DNA of 64,000 bases from an uncultured cyanobacterium (lineage in GTDB: Bacteria > Cyanobacteriota > Cyanobacteriia > CACIAM-69d): positions 1 through 64,000 of the forward strand of contig CALGDE010000109.1 in NCBI GenBank assembly GCA_937883785.1. The letters run 5' to 3'. Position 1 is the stretch's first letter. Each line of letters opens with the position of its first letter. The translations under genes were made by a program, and so were the position numbers. This document shows, piece after piece, positions 1 to 10,054 of the stretch. Under the pieces are notes generated by a model that worked only from the letters and a program-made list of their open reading frames with translations, was not told the origin of the DNA and made no database searches.

Positions 1-211
1 GCCATTGCTCAAAGTCTTAGACTGTTGTCCTAAGTCACTCCGTCGCCGCTATATCGCCATTCCAATACATCCAGAGGCGCTAGAGGAGCATATTTAGCGG
101 GGGTTTAGATTAGGGACATTTCTCAGACTATCGTCGGTTGGGCTCGAAGGTTTGTGCTCGCAAGGGGCGCAAACCCTAGGCGTTTATGCTTTCGTTTATG
201 GCGCACTAGCA

Positions 212-2836
212 TTACTTAAGGTAGGCGATCGTAACTCCCGCGCCTCCGTCATTTTTCTCGGCAATTTCGTAGCGCTCCACTAGGGCGTGCTGTTTCAAAA
301 ATCCCTGGACGCCCTCTCGCAATTTGCCGGTGCCCTTGCCGTGGATTACCCATATTGCTCCCTGGTCAGCGGCGATCGCCTGGGAAATCAGCTTATCGAT
401 AATGGGCTCCGAATCGGTTACCCGCGCCCCGCGAATATCCACTGAAGTTTTGGACGTGCGTAGGATGGTGCGCTGTTTGGGCTTTTGGGAAACTCTGGCA
501 GCTTTCTTCGGTGGCGGTTCCACCTTCTCTCCCTTCAGGGACTCAATGTCGTTCATGGGCACCGTTGCTTTTAAAATGCCCATCCGCACCGTCAACTGCT
601 GGTCCGCTTCATCCACGTCCAGCACCTCTGCCGTGCTGCCCAGGCTCAACACCCGGATGCGCTCGCCCACGGTGGGTTTATAGGTGGGTTTGCGCTTTTT
701 CGCCTGCTGGGATGGCAAACGCTTTTCGGCGATCGCCCCCAGCTCTTCCCCGGCTTTTTGCGCCGCCTGCCCAGTGATTTCCCCTTTCTTCAGGCGACGA
801 ATCACCTGATTAATTTCTTTTTTGGCATCGTTAACGGCCGCCCGCACCGCCTCTTCCTGAGACTGCCGCAGCTGATCCTCCCGCTCTTTCAGCGCCTTAG
901 CCTTTTTGTCAATTTGCTGGTGTAAATGTTGAGCTCGCTCTAGCAAATGCTGAGCCTGGTTGGACTTGGATTCTTGCTGGCGATGCTGGGCTTCTAAGCC
1001 AGCGATGGTGCGGTTAATATCTTCCGAAAATCCGCCCACCAGTTTTTGGGCACTATTCACCACAGAGCGATCCAGCCCCAGCCGCTTGGCAATGGTCAAC
1101 GCATTGGAGCGCCCGGGAATTCCCCACAGCAGTTTGTAGGTGGGGCTCAGGGTGCGATCGTCGAATTCCACCGAGGCGTTTTCGAAGCGTTCATCCTGAT
1201 ATTTCAGCGTCTTTAGCTCGCCAAAGTGAGTCGTCGCCACAGTAAGCTGGGCGCGATCTGCCAGCTTGGTCAACAGGGATGTGGCTAGGGCGCTGCCTTC
1301 CGCCGGGTCCGTGCCTGCGCCCACTTCGTCGAGTAAAACTAGGGAGAGATCGCCCCCATATTCCTGAAGCTCGTGAATCTCTGGCAAAGGCGAAAATTCT
1401 GGGGATTCTTCCTCAGTTTCTACTGCGTTAGGGAGCAGGCCAGCGTCTGATTCGTTAGTCTCTTGAGTCTCTGTCTGCTGCTTTGGCGGGGCAGGCTTTA
1501 GCGCTTTCAAAATGCGCACAATGCGGCGAATATGTCCCGAAAAGGTGGATAGATTTTGCTCGATAGACTGCTCATCGCCAATATCCGCTAACACCTGCTC
1601 AAACCAAGGCAACTCCACTGGCTCGCGGGCAGGCACAAATAGCCCCGCCTTTGCCATCAGCGCCGCCAGCCCCAGGGTCTTCAGGGTTACGGTTTTACCG
1701 CCAGTATTGGGACCAGTAATGGCAACCACGCGGATTTTGGGGTCGATCGCCACATCAATAGGCACCACTGCCGCCCCTTCGTCGTGAGCCGCCTGCCACA
1801 CCAGCAAGGGGTGCCGCAAATTCCGCAGGGTCGTGGTTTCATTGCCCCTCGGGTCAATAAATCGCGGTGGATTTGCCTCCAACCAGAAGCTATAACGAGC
1901 CCGCGCTGCCGCCAGGTCAATGGTGGTTGCGATCGCCAAAACCCGCTCCAGCTCCGGCAAATCTTCAGCCACTAACTCACTCAACCGCCGCCGAATCGCC
2001 TCCTCTTCCGCTGCTTCTTGCCGCGTTAACTGGCGCAGCTTATTATTCGACTCCACCACCGCGTGGGGTTCTATATATAAAGTGCCACCCGACGCCGACG
2101 TATCGTGCACAATGCCGCGAATATTGGACTTGTGCCCCGCCTTTACCGGCAGTGCAAAGCGATCGCCCCGCATCACAATGGTGGATTCTTGCACTGCATT
2201 GGGCTTCTGCTGCATGATATTTTGCAGCTTTTTGCGAATTTGCGATCGCACCTGCTTGAGCCCATCGCGAATGCCCCCCAGTTTTGTACTGGCTCGATCC
2301 GCCACCTCACCGCGATCATCAATACAGTGATTAATCTCCTTCTCTAAATCCGGCAGCGTACGCACGCTAGACACCAGCTCCATCAACACCGGGCAGTCGT
2401 CCTCGCGGGAAGAAATCTGCTTTCGCAAGTTACGCAACCCCGCCAGCGTCTGGGCGATCGTCAACAACTCCTCCCCCGACAACACCCCCTGACGCTCCGC
2501 CCGCTCCAGCGCCCCGTCAATATTGCCAATGCCACGAAAATTAAGCCCCTGGGGTTCTGTCTGTTCAAACTCATACACTTCCTTCGTTTGAATCAGCAGC
2601 GCCTCACTACCCGCCACACTATCAGGAATCACCAACTGCTCCGTCGCAATCCGCCCCAATGGCGTAGAGGCAAACGACGCCACCTGCTGACAAAGGCGCG
2701 ACCATTCCAGCAGCCCCAAAGTTTCCGCCTGGATGGTGGGCTGGGTGGACCGAGAATTAACCGGCGTACTTGCCTTGGCAAGCTCAATTTTCGCGGAGTC
2801 GGAAGCAGTGGACGATGGCATTGGAGCCGTAATCAT
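212..2836 (-). CDS. mutS2: Endonuclease MutS2
   Basis: A MutS-family ATPase with a C-terminal nuclease, thought to act on branched DNA or stalled ribosomes rather than in mismatch repair. The 874 residues hold the MutS core and clamp, a Walker A motif GPNTGGKT near residue 377, a LLDEVGAGTDP Walker B, a long coiled region, and a C-terminal Smr domain from about residue 795 (VDIRGARV, then WVIHGKGTGKLREG). There is no N-terminal mismatch-recognition domain, which separates it from MutS1. A Gln/Glu-rich insertion at about residues 450-485 splits the ATPase domain; I recall such inserts in cyanobacterial homologues. It stands alone on the minus strand. Confidence 0.96.
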   Translation of the reverse strand: MITAPMPSSTASDSAKIELAKASTPVNSRSTQPTIQAETLGLLEWSRLCQQVASFASTPLGRIATEQLVIPDSVAGSEALLIQTKEVYEFEQTEPQGLNFRGIGNIDGALERAERQGVLSGEELLTIAQTLAGLRNLRKQISSREDDCPVLMELVSSVRTLPDLEKEINHCIDDRGEVADRASTKLGGIRDGLKQVRSQIRKKLQNIMQQKPNAVQESTIVMRGDRFALPVKAGHKSNIRGIVHDTSASGGTLYIEPHAVVESNNKLRQLTRQEAAEEEAIRRRLSELVAEDLPELERVLAIATTIDLAAARARYSFWLEANPPRFIDPRGNETTTLRNLRHPLLVWQAAHDEGAAVVPIDVAIDPKIRVVAITGPNTGGKTVTLKTLGLAALMAKAGLFVPAREPVELPWFEQVLADIGDEQSIEQNLSTFSGHIRRIVRILKALKPAPPKQQTETQETNESDAGLLPNAVETEEESPEFSPLPEIHELQEYGGDLSLVLLDEVGAGTDPAEGSALATSLLTKLADRAQLTVATTHFGELKTLKYQDERFENASVEFDDRTLSPTYKLLWGIPGRSNALTIAKRLGLDRSVVNSAQKLVGGFSEDINRTIAGLEAQHRQQESKSNQAQHLLERAQHLHQQIDKKAKALKEREDQLRQSQEEAVRAAVNDAKKEINQVIRRLKKGEITGQAAQKAGEELGAIAEKRLPSQQAKKRKPTYKPTVGERIRVLSLGSTAEVLDVDEADQQLTVRMGILKATVPMNDIESLKGEKVEPPPKKAARVSQKPKQRTILRTSKTSVDIRGARVTDSEPIIDKLISQAIAADQGAIWVIHGKGTGKLREGVQGFLKQHALVERYEIAEKNDGGAGVTIAYLK

Positions 2837-3603
2837 AAACAGTGACTAACGGATTTTTAGATGATTTTTCAGAGCAATGGCAACTGCTCTTCATTTTGAA
2901 TTGTAAACAAATTGTAAATGAATACCTCGACTATTCTTGCCTGTCGTCACGACTATTCTTGCCTGTCGTCATAGGACAGGGAATCAGCTAAGCCCTACGA
3001 GACTCTACACAGCGAGGAAACCCCTTTTCGGGCAGAACGCAAAATATTAGGCGCAGCTCCCCTGGTCATCATTAGCCTTGATATCCACTTGACCCAAGCC
3101 ACTAACTTCAAGGGGTTCGGAGAAAGACAAACTCGCTGACTTTAACAGCAACCCTGACGATGAAATCGCCTCTAACTTAGTCGTCCAGTAGCTCTCCCTA
3201 TGGTCCACGAGACAGCTCACAAGCTTCGCGAAGTCTTGCAATAAGCTAACGCCATAACAGAGCAACTACGCCAAACGATTCTGCGCCCCAAAACGCACAT
3301 GTAGCAATGGCAACACAGTTTTAAACAATATATTAAGTTCTGGCTCCACTATTGAGAAAGATAGTCAGGTTCTCTCTACCATTGCAAGAAGTCACCACCA
3401 AGGCTCAACCAGGATTTCAATCAACGTTTCTGTGCCGATCCAGCTTGCTTTCACCCAACGGTTAAACCGATAGGGCGCCTGCAAAGCTGCTGAGCCAGCC
3501 TCGTTCTCGTTTCAGTCTTGGTGATGTCAGGAACGTTGAGGACACAGTGCTTCAAATGTTCAGAAGAGCCCGTAGAAGAAGAACGCTTGTAGCGAGGTAA
3601 ACG
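2837..3603. other. Intergenic region between mutS2 and the antenna locus
   Basis: This 767-bp gap holds the divergent promoters of mutS2 and the PSI antenna genes. It contains a perfect 22-bp tandem duplication (listed separately). I looked for a Fur box of the GATAAT-type repeat, expected if the antenna genes respond to iron, and found none convincing. A 72-codon minus-strand ORF at 3047-3265 starts with TTG, has no Shine-Dalgarno sequence and no recognisable content, so it is not called. Confidence 0.5.
2928..2971. repeat. 22-bp perfect tandem duplication
   Basis: Two adjacent identical 22-bp units (2928-2949 and 2950-2971), each beginning CGACTATTCTTGCC. They lie about 90 bp upstream of the mutS2 start, so they may fall in its promoter region. 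Confidence 0.9.
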
Positions 3604-4674
3604 ATGGCAAAACCACTGCTGTGGACGCCAGTCTTCCGCACCTTAGGCTGGAAACCAGACAAAAAAAGTGACGATGCCGCAGGGCAAAGCTCTGGCACAG
3701 GGCTCCTTGGGGGCAATATCCGCTTTTTAGACTTGTCTGGAAAACTGCTGGGAGCCCATGTGGCACACGCTGGATTAATTGTGCTGTGGGCAGGGGCGAT
3801 GACCCTGTTTGAGTTATCGCGATTCGATGTTTCCCAGCCCATGTATGAGCAAAATTTAATTTTGCTGCCCCACCTAGCCACTCTGGGACTGGGCATCGGC
3901 GACGGCGGTCAAGTTGTTGACCTCTACCCCTACTACGTAGTGGGAATGTTGCATCTGATCAGCTCTGCCGTTTTAGGCGCTGGTGGTATGTACCACTCTG
4001 TGCTCGGTCCCAAAGTACTAGATCCCAAAGGCTTTGGCTACGACTGGGAAGACGGTGGCAAAATGACCAGCATTTTAGGATCGCACCTGGTAATTCTGGG
4101 GCTGGGCGCTTTAGCGTTAGTGCTAAAAGCCAGCGTATTAGGTGGCATTTACGACCCTACGGTCGGAGAGGTGCACCTGATCCAGCCCAATTTAGATCCA
4201 TCCCGCATTTTCGGATACCTATTTGGATTTAGCCCTGACGGCTGGACCCTTAGCGGGATGGCCAGTGTGAACAACCTGGAAGATGTAATTGGTGGTCACG
4301 TGTGGGTGGCGATTCTCTGCATTTTTGGCGGCATTTTCCATATCGCCACGAAGCCACTGAACTGGGCGAAACAGCGCCTGGTGTGGTCTGGAGAGGCCTA
4401 CCTGTCCTACAGCTTGGGGGCACTGGCATTGGCTGGCTTTAGCGTTGCCTGCTTTGCCCTGGTTAACACCGTTGCTTATCCCGAAGTGTTCTACGGTCCT
4501 GCGGGATCAGTGTCGCCAGTTCGGAATGCCTTATCTAGCGTCCATGCCACCCTTGGGTTTGTGGCTTTGCTGGGGCACCTATGGCATGCATATCGTGCCC
4601 GGTCCGCTGCTAAGGGTGTTCAGTTTGGCACCTTTTTTGATTACGTCGCTCGCGATGTGGAAATTGCAGCTTAG
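3604..4674 (+). CDS. CP43'-like chlorophyll-binding antenna protein (IsiA/Pcb superfamily), first paralogue
   Basis: A six-helix chlorophyll a antenna protein of the CP43/IsiA/Pcb family in the thylakoid membrane. The 356 residues carry an N-terminal extension of about 40 residues, then the family pattern [15 protein letters not shown], a [10 protein letters not shown] motif, [10 protein letters not shown], and a C-terminal [15 protein letters not shown] resembling photosystem II CP43. The large lumenal loop between helices 5 and 6 of true PsbC is missing, so this is an antenna and not a PSII core subunit. The start is supported by GCGAGGT a few bases upstream. It opens a run of four same-strand genes. 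It most resembles the CBP-IV/VI groups, but I cannot assign the subgroup without a tree. Confidence 0.9.
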   Translation: MAKPLLWTPVFRTLGWKPDKKSDDAAGQSSGTGLLGGNIRFLDLSGKLLGAHVAHAGLIVLWAGAMTLFELSRFDVSQPMYEQNLILLPHLATLGLGIGDGGQVVDLYPYYVVGMLHLISSAVLGAGGMYHSVLGPKVLDPKGFGYDWEDGGKMTSILGSHLVILGLGALALVLKASVLGGIYDPTVGEVHLIQPNLDPSRIFGYLFGFSPDGWTLSGMASVNNLEDVIGGHVWVAILCIFGGIFHIATKPLNWAKQRLVWSGEAYLSYSLGALALAGFSVACFALVNTVAYPEVFYGPAGSVSPVRNALSSVHATLGFVALLGHLWHAYRARSAAKGVQFGTFFDYVARDVEIAA

Positions 4675-4944
4675 GGCGTGCCGTCAAATAGGTGGCAGCT
4701 TCCAGCCTGTGATTGTTAACCATGACTGATCAGGCGATGAGGCTCTACGGAAGGCACCGGTTAAGAGGCGTGATCGTTACCTTTTGACCTCGAGTTTTCA
4801 TTAAAACTGAGACTTTGAAGTCCTACGAATTGTTGAGTAATTCGGCGAAGTGTTTCGTAATCCGCCACTTTCCGGTGCATTTCCATAAAAAGCGCTTCAA
4901 TTTTCATAGACCGTTTACCGTTTCTTAGTTTTTAGGAGGAAGCT

Positions 4945-5976
4945 ATGGCTGTCGCTAGTGAAGCGATCGCTCAGATCCCCTGGAGGGCAGGTAATGCTCG
5001 TCTGGTGAATCTTTCCGGAAAACTGCTGGGCGCTCACGTAGCCCACGCCGGGTTGATCGTTTTTTGGGCAGGGGCAATCACTCTGTTTGAGGTGTCGAAC
5101 TACGACGTTACCCAGTCCATGTACGAGCAAGGGTTGATTGTTCTTCCCAACTTGGCTCGCCTTGGCTTTGGCATTGGTCCCGACGGAGCCGTTGATACTT
5201 ATCCCTACTTTGTGGTGGGGGCGCTACACCTGATTAGCTCTGCATTTTTGGGCGCTGGCGGACTATTCCACTCCCTGAAAGGACCGTCCACTTTGGAAGG
5301 CAAGTTCGATTTCTTTGGCTACCAGTGGAACGATGCCCGCAAAATGACCACCATTTTGGGCATCCACCTCACCCTGTTGGGATTGGGGGCATTTCTGCTT
5401 GTGGCGAAAGCCATGTACATTGGCGGACTTTACGACCCGGCAATCCAACAGGTACGTGTGGTTTCCAGCCCCACCTTGAGCTTTACAAAAATCTTTGGCT
5501 ACCTGGTGGGTACCCAAGGTAAGTTTTGGCTTGCGGGCGTAGACAACCTTGAAGATGTGGTAGGCGGTCACATTTGGATCGGCGCGATTTGCATCCTTGG
5601 CGGCCTATGGCACATGCGGACGGCTCCCACTAGCTGGGCGAAAAAGCTGTTTGTGTGGTCTGGGGAAGCCTATTTGTCCTACAGCATTGGCGCTGTTAGC
5701 CTGATGGCTTTTGTGGCGACCTTGTTTGTGTCCGTCAACTCCACCGTGTTTCCCGTAGAATTCTTCGGTCCCACTTTGGTGCTGAAGTTTGACCGATTCC
5801 CGGTGTTTGCCAGCGCTGATGGCGGTGCGGCAACGGTTCGGGTTTGGTTGGCTAACGCCCACTTCTGGCTCGGATTCTTCTTTTTACAGGGTCATATTTT
5901 CCATTCCCTTCGCGCAGCGGGTTACAGCTTCAAGGAAGGTCGCGTAATTGAGTCTACTCGGGGGCAGGTGGTATAA
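4945..5976 (+). CDS. CP43'-like chlorophyll-binding antenna protein, second paralogue (IsiA-like)
   Basis: 343 residues, the usual IsiA length, six membrane helices. It has the [15 protein letters not shown] helix 1, [14 protein letters not shown], and an IsiA-like end, [14 protein letters not shown] followed by [10 protein letters not shown]. The CP43 lumenal loop is absent. A strong Shine-Dalgarno AGGAGG sits six bases before the ATG. The 270-bp gap from the first paralogue, with its own strong ribosome site, allows either an internal promoter or a long operon. The stop codon directly abuts the ATG of the next gene, so this gene and the PsaL fusion are surely co-transcribed. It is expected to bind chlorophyll a around photosystem I; classical IsiA is iron-stress induced, but I see no proof of that control here. 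Confidence 0.9.
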   Translation: MAVASEAIAQIPWRAGNARLVNLSGKLLGAHVAHAGLIVFWAGAITLFEVSNYDVTQSMYEQGLIVLPNLARLGFGIGPDGAVDTYPYFVVGALHLISSAFLGAGGLFHSLKGPSTLEGKFDFFGYQWNDARKMTTILGIHLTLLGLGAFLLVAKAMYIGGLYDPAIQQVRVVSSPTLSFTKIFGYLVGTQGKFWLAGVDNLEDVVGGHIWIGAICILGGLWHMRTAPTSWAKKLFVWSGEAYLSYSIGAVSLMAFVATLFVSVNSTVFPVEFFGPTLVLKFDRFPVFASADGGAATVRVWLANAHFWLGFFFLQGHIFHSLRAAGYSFKEGRVIESTRGQVV

Positions 5977-7539
5977 ATGACAGTCGCAAAATTCCGTCCT
6001 CCAGGCGCAGTGGATTTTCCTGGGGGCACTATTAATGTCCAATCCGTTAAGGATTCAGTTGATCCAAAGTCCTGGTGGGCAGGAAACTTCCGATTCCGGG
6101 ATCTATCTGGAAAGCTGCTGGGGGCTCATGTGGCCCACGCAGGACTGATTGTTCTGTGGGCGGGCGCGATGACGCTGTTTGAGCTGTCGCGCTTTGATGT
6201 GACCCAGCCTATGTTCGAGCAAAATTTGATTTTGCTGCCTCACCTGGCAACGCTGGGGTTGGGGGTTGGTGCTGGTGGGCAAATTGTGGATACCTATCCA
6301 TACTTTGCGATCGGTATGGTTCATTTGATTGCTTCAGCTTTCCTAGGCGCTGGTGGTATTTACCACTCTGCCTTAGGTCCCGAAGTGCTTGATGAGACTG
6401 GATTTGGGTACCGTTGGGAAGACGGTGGCAAGATGACTTCCATCTTGGGATCTCACTTGGTGCTTCTGGGAATGGGGGCGCTGTTGTTGGTGCTCAAAGC
6501 CTGCGTTTACGGAGGACTCTATGACCCAGCGATCGCCGATGTGCGCATCGTTGACAGCCCCACCATCAGCCCTTTGAAAGTATTTGGCTACGTGGTGGGC
6601 ATCACCCCCGATGGCTGGACTCTCAAGGGAATGGCTGCCGTTAACAACCTCGAAGATGTTGTGGGCGGTCATATTTGGATTGGTATCACCTGCATCGCTG
6701 GTGGTCTTTGGCACATTGCCTCTCAGCCCACCGGCTGGGCGAAGAAGGTGCTGGTGTGGTCCGGCGAGGCATATCTGTCTTACAGCCAAGCAGCCCTCGC
6801 CTATATGGGTTTCTTTGTGTCTTTCTTTGTGTGGGTTAACGACACGGTTTATCCCGAGGCGTTTTACGGTCCTGCTCAGACCCTGGTAGTGAATGGCGCT
6901 ATTACGCCTCGCACCTGGTTGATGCTGTTCCACCTAATTTTGGCTAGCTTGCTTTTGGCAGGACACATTTGGCACGGTCTACGCTCTCGGGCGATCGATG
7001 CTGGCTTTGTGTTTAGCGAAATGAAGTTTGCGCAAGAAGGTAGCTTTGGCGAAACGGATTTTTCCGGCGGTCCCATTTCCATGGGTATCGTTCAGCCCTA
7101 TCGCAATGATGTTCTACAGGGCAGCTTCAACACTCCCGTCAATGCCAGTCAAACTAGTTTGGCTTGGTTAGACAACCTACCCATTTACCGGGACGGGCTG
7201 GCGCCATTTACCCGGGGCTTGGAAATTGGCATGGCCCACGGCTATTTGCTGCTGGGACCGTTCTACAAGCTTGGTCCCTTGCGCGGTTCTGACAATGCTC
7301 TGTTGGCAGGATGGGGAGGCGCTTCCGGTTTGGTGGTAATTCTCAGCTTGTGCCTTCTGATGTATGGCTTGGCAGTATTCCAGGGCGATCGCAAAGCCGT
7401 GGGTGTACTTCCTGAAAACATCTATAACTACCGAACCTGGAGTCTGTTTAACTCAGGCTTCTTGGTAGGCGGTTTGGGTGGCGCAGCATTTGCAGCATTT
7501 ATCGTGCTGGAAATTGCTCGCGCAGGCATCTCGGGCTAA
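5977..7539 (+). CDS. CP43'-like antenna protein fused to a photosystem I PsaL domain (CBP-V type)
   Basis: 520 residues in two parts. Residues 1-350 are a full CP43'/IsiA-like antenna ([50 protein letters not shown]). From about residue 369 there is a near-complete Psa[36 protein letters not shown], then two further hydrophobic segments. PsaL is the PSI subunit at the trimer interface. The fused copy ends in [10 protein letters not shown] and lacks the extra C-terminal residues that native PsaL places at that interface. The fusion architecture is known in some cyanobacteria. Inference: the PsaL part docks the antenna directly into PSI in place of normal PsaL. The start ATG follows the previous stop with no gap, suggesting translational coupling. 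Confidence 0.92.
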   Translation: MTVAKFRPPGAVDFPGGTINVQSVKDSVDPKSWWAGNFRFRDLSGKLLGAHVAHAGLIVLWAGAMTLFELSRFDVTQPMFEQNLILLPHLATLGLGVGAGGQIVDTYPYFAIGMVHLIASAFLGAGGIYHSALGPEVLDETGFGYRWEDGGKMTSILGSHLVLLGMGALLLVLKACVYGGLYDPAIADVRIVDSPTISPLKVFGYVVGITPDGWTLKGMAAVNNLEDVVGGHIWIGITCIAGGLWHIASQPTGWAKKVLVWSGEAYLSYSQAALAYMGFFVSFFVWVNDTVYPEAFYGPAQTLVVNGAITPRTWLMLFHLILASLLLAGHIWHGLRSRAIDAGFVFSEMKFAQEGSFGETDFSGGPISMGIVQPYRNDVLQGSFNTPVNASQTSLAWLDNLPIYRDGLAPFTRGLEIGMAHGYLLLGPFYKLGPLRGSDNALLAGWGGASGLVVILSLCLLMYGLAVFQGDRKAVGVLPENIYNYRTWSLFNSGFLVGGLGGAAFAAFIVLEIARAGISG

Positions 7540-7583
7540 TCCACCAATAAAGAGCTAAGTCAGAAAGTTAAAGCTCTCTGATT

Positions 7584-7617
7584 ATTGGGGTAGGGCTTAA
7601 ACGGTCCCTACCCCAAT
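7584..7617 (+). terminator. Strong hairpin between the PsaL-fusion gene and cpcL
   Basis: Perfect 12-bp inverted repeat ATTGGGGTAGGG / CCCTACCCCAAT with a 10-base loop, 45 bases after the fusion stop codon. No T-run follows directly; T-rich sequence appears only about 20 bases later. It may be a partial terminator or an mRNA-stabilising element that sets cpcL expression relative to the upstream antenna genes. Confidence 0.65.
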
Positions 7618-7713
7618 CCTTAATTAGCATTTCTGCTTCTTATTTTTTAAGCCGTTATTTCCAATTATTTAAGTCATTTCTGAGTCAAAAACCTAGGGGA
7701 AAAACAAAATAAT

Positions 7714-8418
7714 ATGGCAATTCCAACCTTAAGCTATTCGCCAACGAGCCAAAATCAGCGCGTTAATGGCTATGAGATTACTAACGACGAACAGCCTAAA
7801 ATCTACAGCGTAGAAAACTTACCCCAGGGCTCAGAGCTAGACGAGATTATTTGGGCTGCCTACCGTCAAGTCTTCAATGAGCAGCAGATTCTGGACTTTA
7901 ACCGGGAAAAGAATTTAGAGTCTCAGCTGCGCAGCGGTCAAATTACCGTTCGCGAATTTATGCGGGGCTTGATACTGTCGGACACTTTCCGCCGGTTGGA
8001 CTACGAAACTAACAGCAACTATCGCCTTGTGGAGCTGTGCATTCAGCGTCTTCTAGGGCGGGCAGTATACGGTGAGCCAGAAAAAATCACCTGGTCCATC
8101 GTAATCGCCACAAAGGGTCTACAGGGATTTGTGGACGAGCTGATTAACAGCGAAGAATATTTGGATAATTTCGGGGACGATATTGTTCCTTACCAGCGGC
8201 GGCGTGTGCTTCCTCAGCGAAACAGTGGTGAAATGCCTTTCGCGCGGATGGCGCGTTATGACTCCAACCACTTGGATACGAAGCTACGACTGGGTCTGCT
8301 GAAAATTTACAAGCCTGTGGTTGATAACAGCAGTAAAGTCTACCGTCGCGCCGTTGTTGCACTGGGAGCCGGTGCGGTTATTATGCTGGTTCTAACTTTG
8401 GGATTGGCTGTGACCTAA
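7714..8418 (+). CDS. cpcL: Membrane-anchored phycobilisome rod linker CpcL (CpcG2)
   Basis: A rod-core-type linker that attaches phycocyanin rods to photosystem I rather than to an allophycocyanin core. Residues about 20-165 form a phycobilisome linker domain ([43 protein letters not shown]). Residues about 212-233 are a hydrophobic tail ([18 protein letters not shown]). That C-terminal membrane helix is the hallmark separating CpcL from soluble CpcG. At 234 residues it has the expected length. It lies 174 bp behind the PsaL-fusion antenna gene on the same strand, so both chlorophyll and bilin routes to PSI are encoded together. The ribosome site is weak (AGGGGAAA, somewhat far from the ATG). 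Confidence 0.9.
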   Translation: MAIPTLSYSPTSQNQRVNGYEITNDEQPKIYSVENLPQGSELDEIIWAAYRQVFNEQQILDFNREKNLESQLRSGQITVREFMRGLILSDTFRRLDYETNSNYRLVELCIQRLLGRAVYGEPEKITWSIVIATKGLQGFVDELINSEEYLDNFGDDIVPYQRRRVLPQRNSGEMPFARMARYDSNHLDTKLRLGLLKIYKPVVDNSSKVYRRAVVALGAGAVIMLVLTLGLAVT

Positions 8419-8448
8419 CTCTCTATTGAACGTTTCTTGAGCGTTCTG

Positions 8449-8500
8449 GGACGTGCCCCTTAGACTTTATGTCATGGAAGGGGCGCGTCCTTTTCGTTTT
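8449..8500 (+). terminator. Rho-independent terminator after cpcL
   Basis: Stem GGACGTGCCCCTT / AAGGGGCGCGTCC (12 of 13 paired) followed by TTTTCGTTTT. It closes the antenna locus before hisS. Confidence 0.85.
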
Positions 8501-8587
8501 CAGGAATCTTCGGGGATGCGATCGCTTCACGCTAGACTAATTGCCTAACGAATCTATCTTTTAATAACTTCTAGCGATCGCCCAGCC

Positions 8588-9862
8588 ATGAGTACCATCC
8601 AAGCCCTGCGAGGCACTAAGGACATTTTGCCTACGGATATTGGCTACTGGCAGCATCTAGAGGCAACGGCGCAGCAAATCTTGGGGCAGGCAGCCTTTCG
8701 GGAAATTCGCACGCCAATGTTTGAGCAAACGGACCTGTTTGCCCGAGGGATTGGCGAAGCCACTGATGTGGTAGGCAAGGAGATGTATACCTTTTCCGAC
8801 CGGGGTGATCGCTCTATTACCCTACGTCCAGAGGGAACGGCGGGAGCGGTTCGCTCTTTTATTGAAAACAAGCTTTATGGGACAGGAGGCATTCAGCGGC
8901 TCTGGTACAGCGGCCCGATGTTTCGCTACGAGCGTCCTCAAGCGGGTCGACAGCGACAGTTTCATCAGATTGGGGCAGAGGTGTTCGGCAGTGCGGATCC
9001 TCGGGCCGATGTGGAGGCGATCGCGGTGGCAGTGAATTTACTGTCGGCGTTGGGGCTAAAGTCTCTGAAGCTGGCGCTAAATTCTGTAGGTGATCGGGAG
9101 GATCGTCAGCGCTATCGAGAAAAATTAGTGGCGTATTTAACTCCCTACAAAGACGAACTGGACCCTGATTCAAAGGATCGGCTGACGCGCAATCCTTTAC
9201 GGATTTTGGACACAAAGGTGGAACGCACCCAGGAAATCTGTGTGGACGCGCCCAGCATTGTGGACGCCCTAAGCCCAGACTCTGCTGAGCGTTTTGAGAG
9301 GGTGCAACAGGGGCTTGCAGCACTGGGTATTGATTACACCCTAGACAATCGGTTGGTGCGAGGCTTGGATTATTACACCCACACGGCCTTTGAAATTCAG
9401 TCTGACGATTTGGGAGCGCAGGCTACCGTTTGCGGCGGTGGGCGCTATGACGGACTGGTGTCTGAGCTGGGGGGACCGGAAACGTCCGCAGTGGGCTGGG
9501 CTATGGGGATGGAGCGGTTGATTTTGCTGCTTCAGGAGATTCAACCGTTGTCGGAGCCGAGCGTTGATTTTTATGTGGTGTCTCGGGGAAATCAGGCTGA
9601 AATCCAGGCCTTGAGCGTGGCACAAATCCTACGTCAGGCAGGCTATTCCGTTGAGGTGGACCTAAGCGGCAGTGCTTTTGGGAAGCAGTTTAAGCGGGGC
9701 GATCGCGCCGGCGCTAAAGCCTGCGCCATTCTAGGCGATGCTGAAGCTGACAACAATACGGTTCAAATTAAGTGGTTAAAATCCGGCGAACAAACGGAAA
9801 TTAGCCAGTCCAATCTATTAGAAACTGCCAAAAGTTTTGATGGCAATAAGTTTAAGAGCTGA
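8588..9862 (+). CDS. hisS: Histidine--tRNA ligase
   Basis: Class II aminoacyl-tRNA synthetase that charges tRNA-His. The 424 residues show motif 2 (MFRYERPQAGRQRQFHQIG), the histidine-binding GLDYYTHTAFE, the glycine-rich CGGGRYDGL, motif 3 (GWAMGMERL), and a C-terminal anticodon-binding domain from about residue 325. The N-terminal ALRGTKDILP is the standard HisS start. It is a typical bacterial length and lies 170 bp after cpcL, separated by a terminator. Confidence 0.97.
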   Translation: MSTIQALRGTKDILPTDIGYWQHLEATAQQILGQAAFREIRTPMFEQTDLFARGIGEATDVVGKEMYTFSDRGDRSITLRPEGTAGAVRSFIENKLYGTGGIQRLWYSGPMFRYERPQAGRQRQFHQIGAEVFGSADPRADVEAIAVAVNLLSALGLKSLKLALNSVGDREDRQRYREKLVAYLTPYKDELDPDSKDRLTRNPLRILDTKVERTQEICVDAPSIVDALSPDSAERFERVQQGLAALGIDYTLDNRLVRGLDYYTHTAFEIQSDDLGAQATVCGGGRYDGLVSELGGPETSAVGWAMGMERLILLLQEIQPLSEPSVDFYVVSRGNQAEIQALSVAQILRQAGYSVEVDLSGSAFGKQFKRGDRAGAKACAILGDAEADNNTVQIKWLKSGEQTEISQSNLLETAKSFDGNKFKS

Positions 9863-10054
9863 GCCAGAAAACAGATTGGGTAGTTAAGCTCAAATCAGAG
9901 TCAAAAATTCCCCTTGGCAACCTTCGGAGGCTACAGTCTTTCGATGGCCATCGCCTGTGAAATGCTTGACGAGATGCTCAAAAAAACACCTTGTCAATTT
10001 CCTAGAAATTTAATTTTTGTCCCCTTTAGGAGCTTATTTCGGAGCATCTTCTTA

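Noticed and set aside
2-97. Open frame from the window edge ending in EALEEHI
   Set aside because: 31 codons only, cut by the window edge and without recognisable content. It could be the end of a gene, but nothing supports it.
3047-3265. 72-codon minus-strand ORF upstream of the antenna locus
   Set aside because: TTG start, no ribosome site, no recognisable domain.
3300-3603. Fur box expected for isiA-type genes
   Set aside because: GAGAA...TTCTC symmetry near 3353-3373 is short and does not fit the GATAAT repeat pattern.
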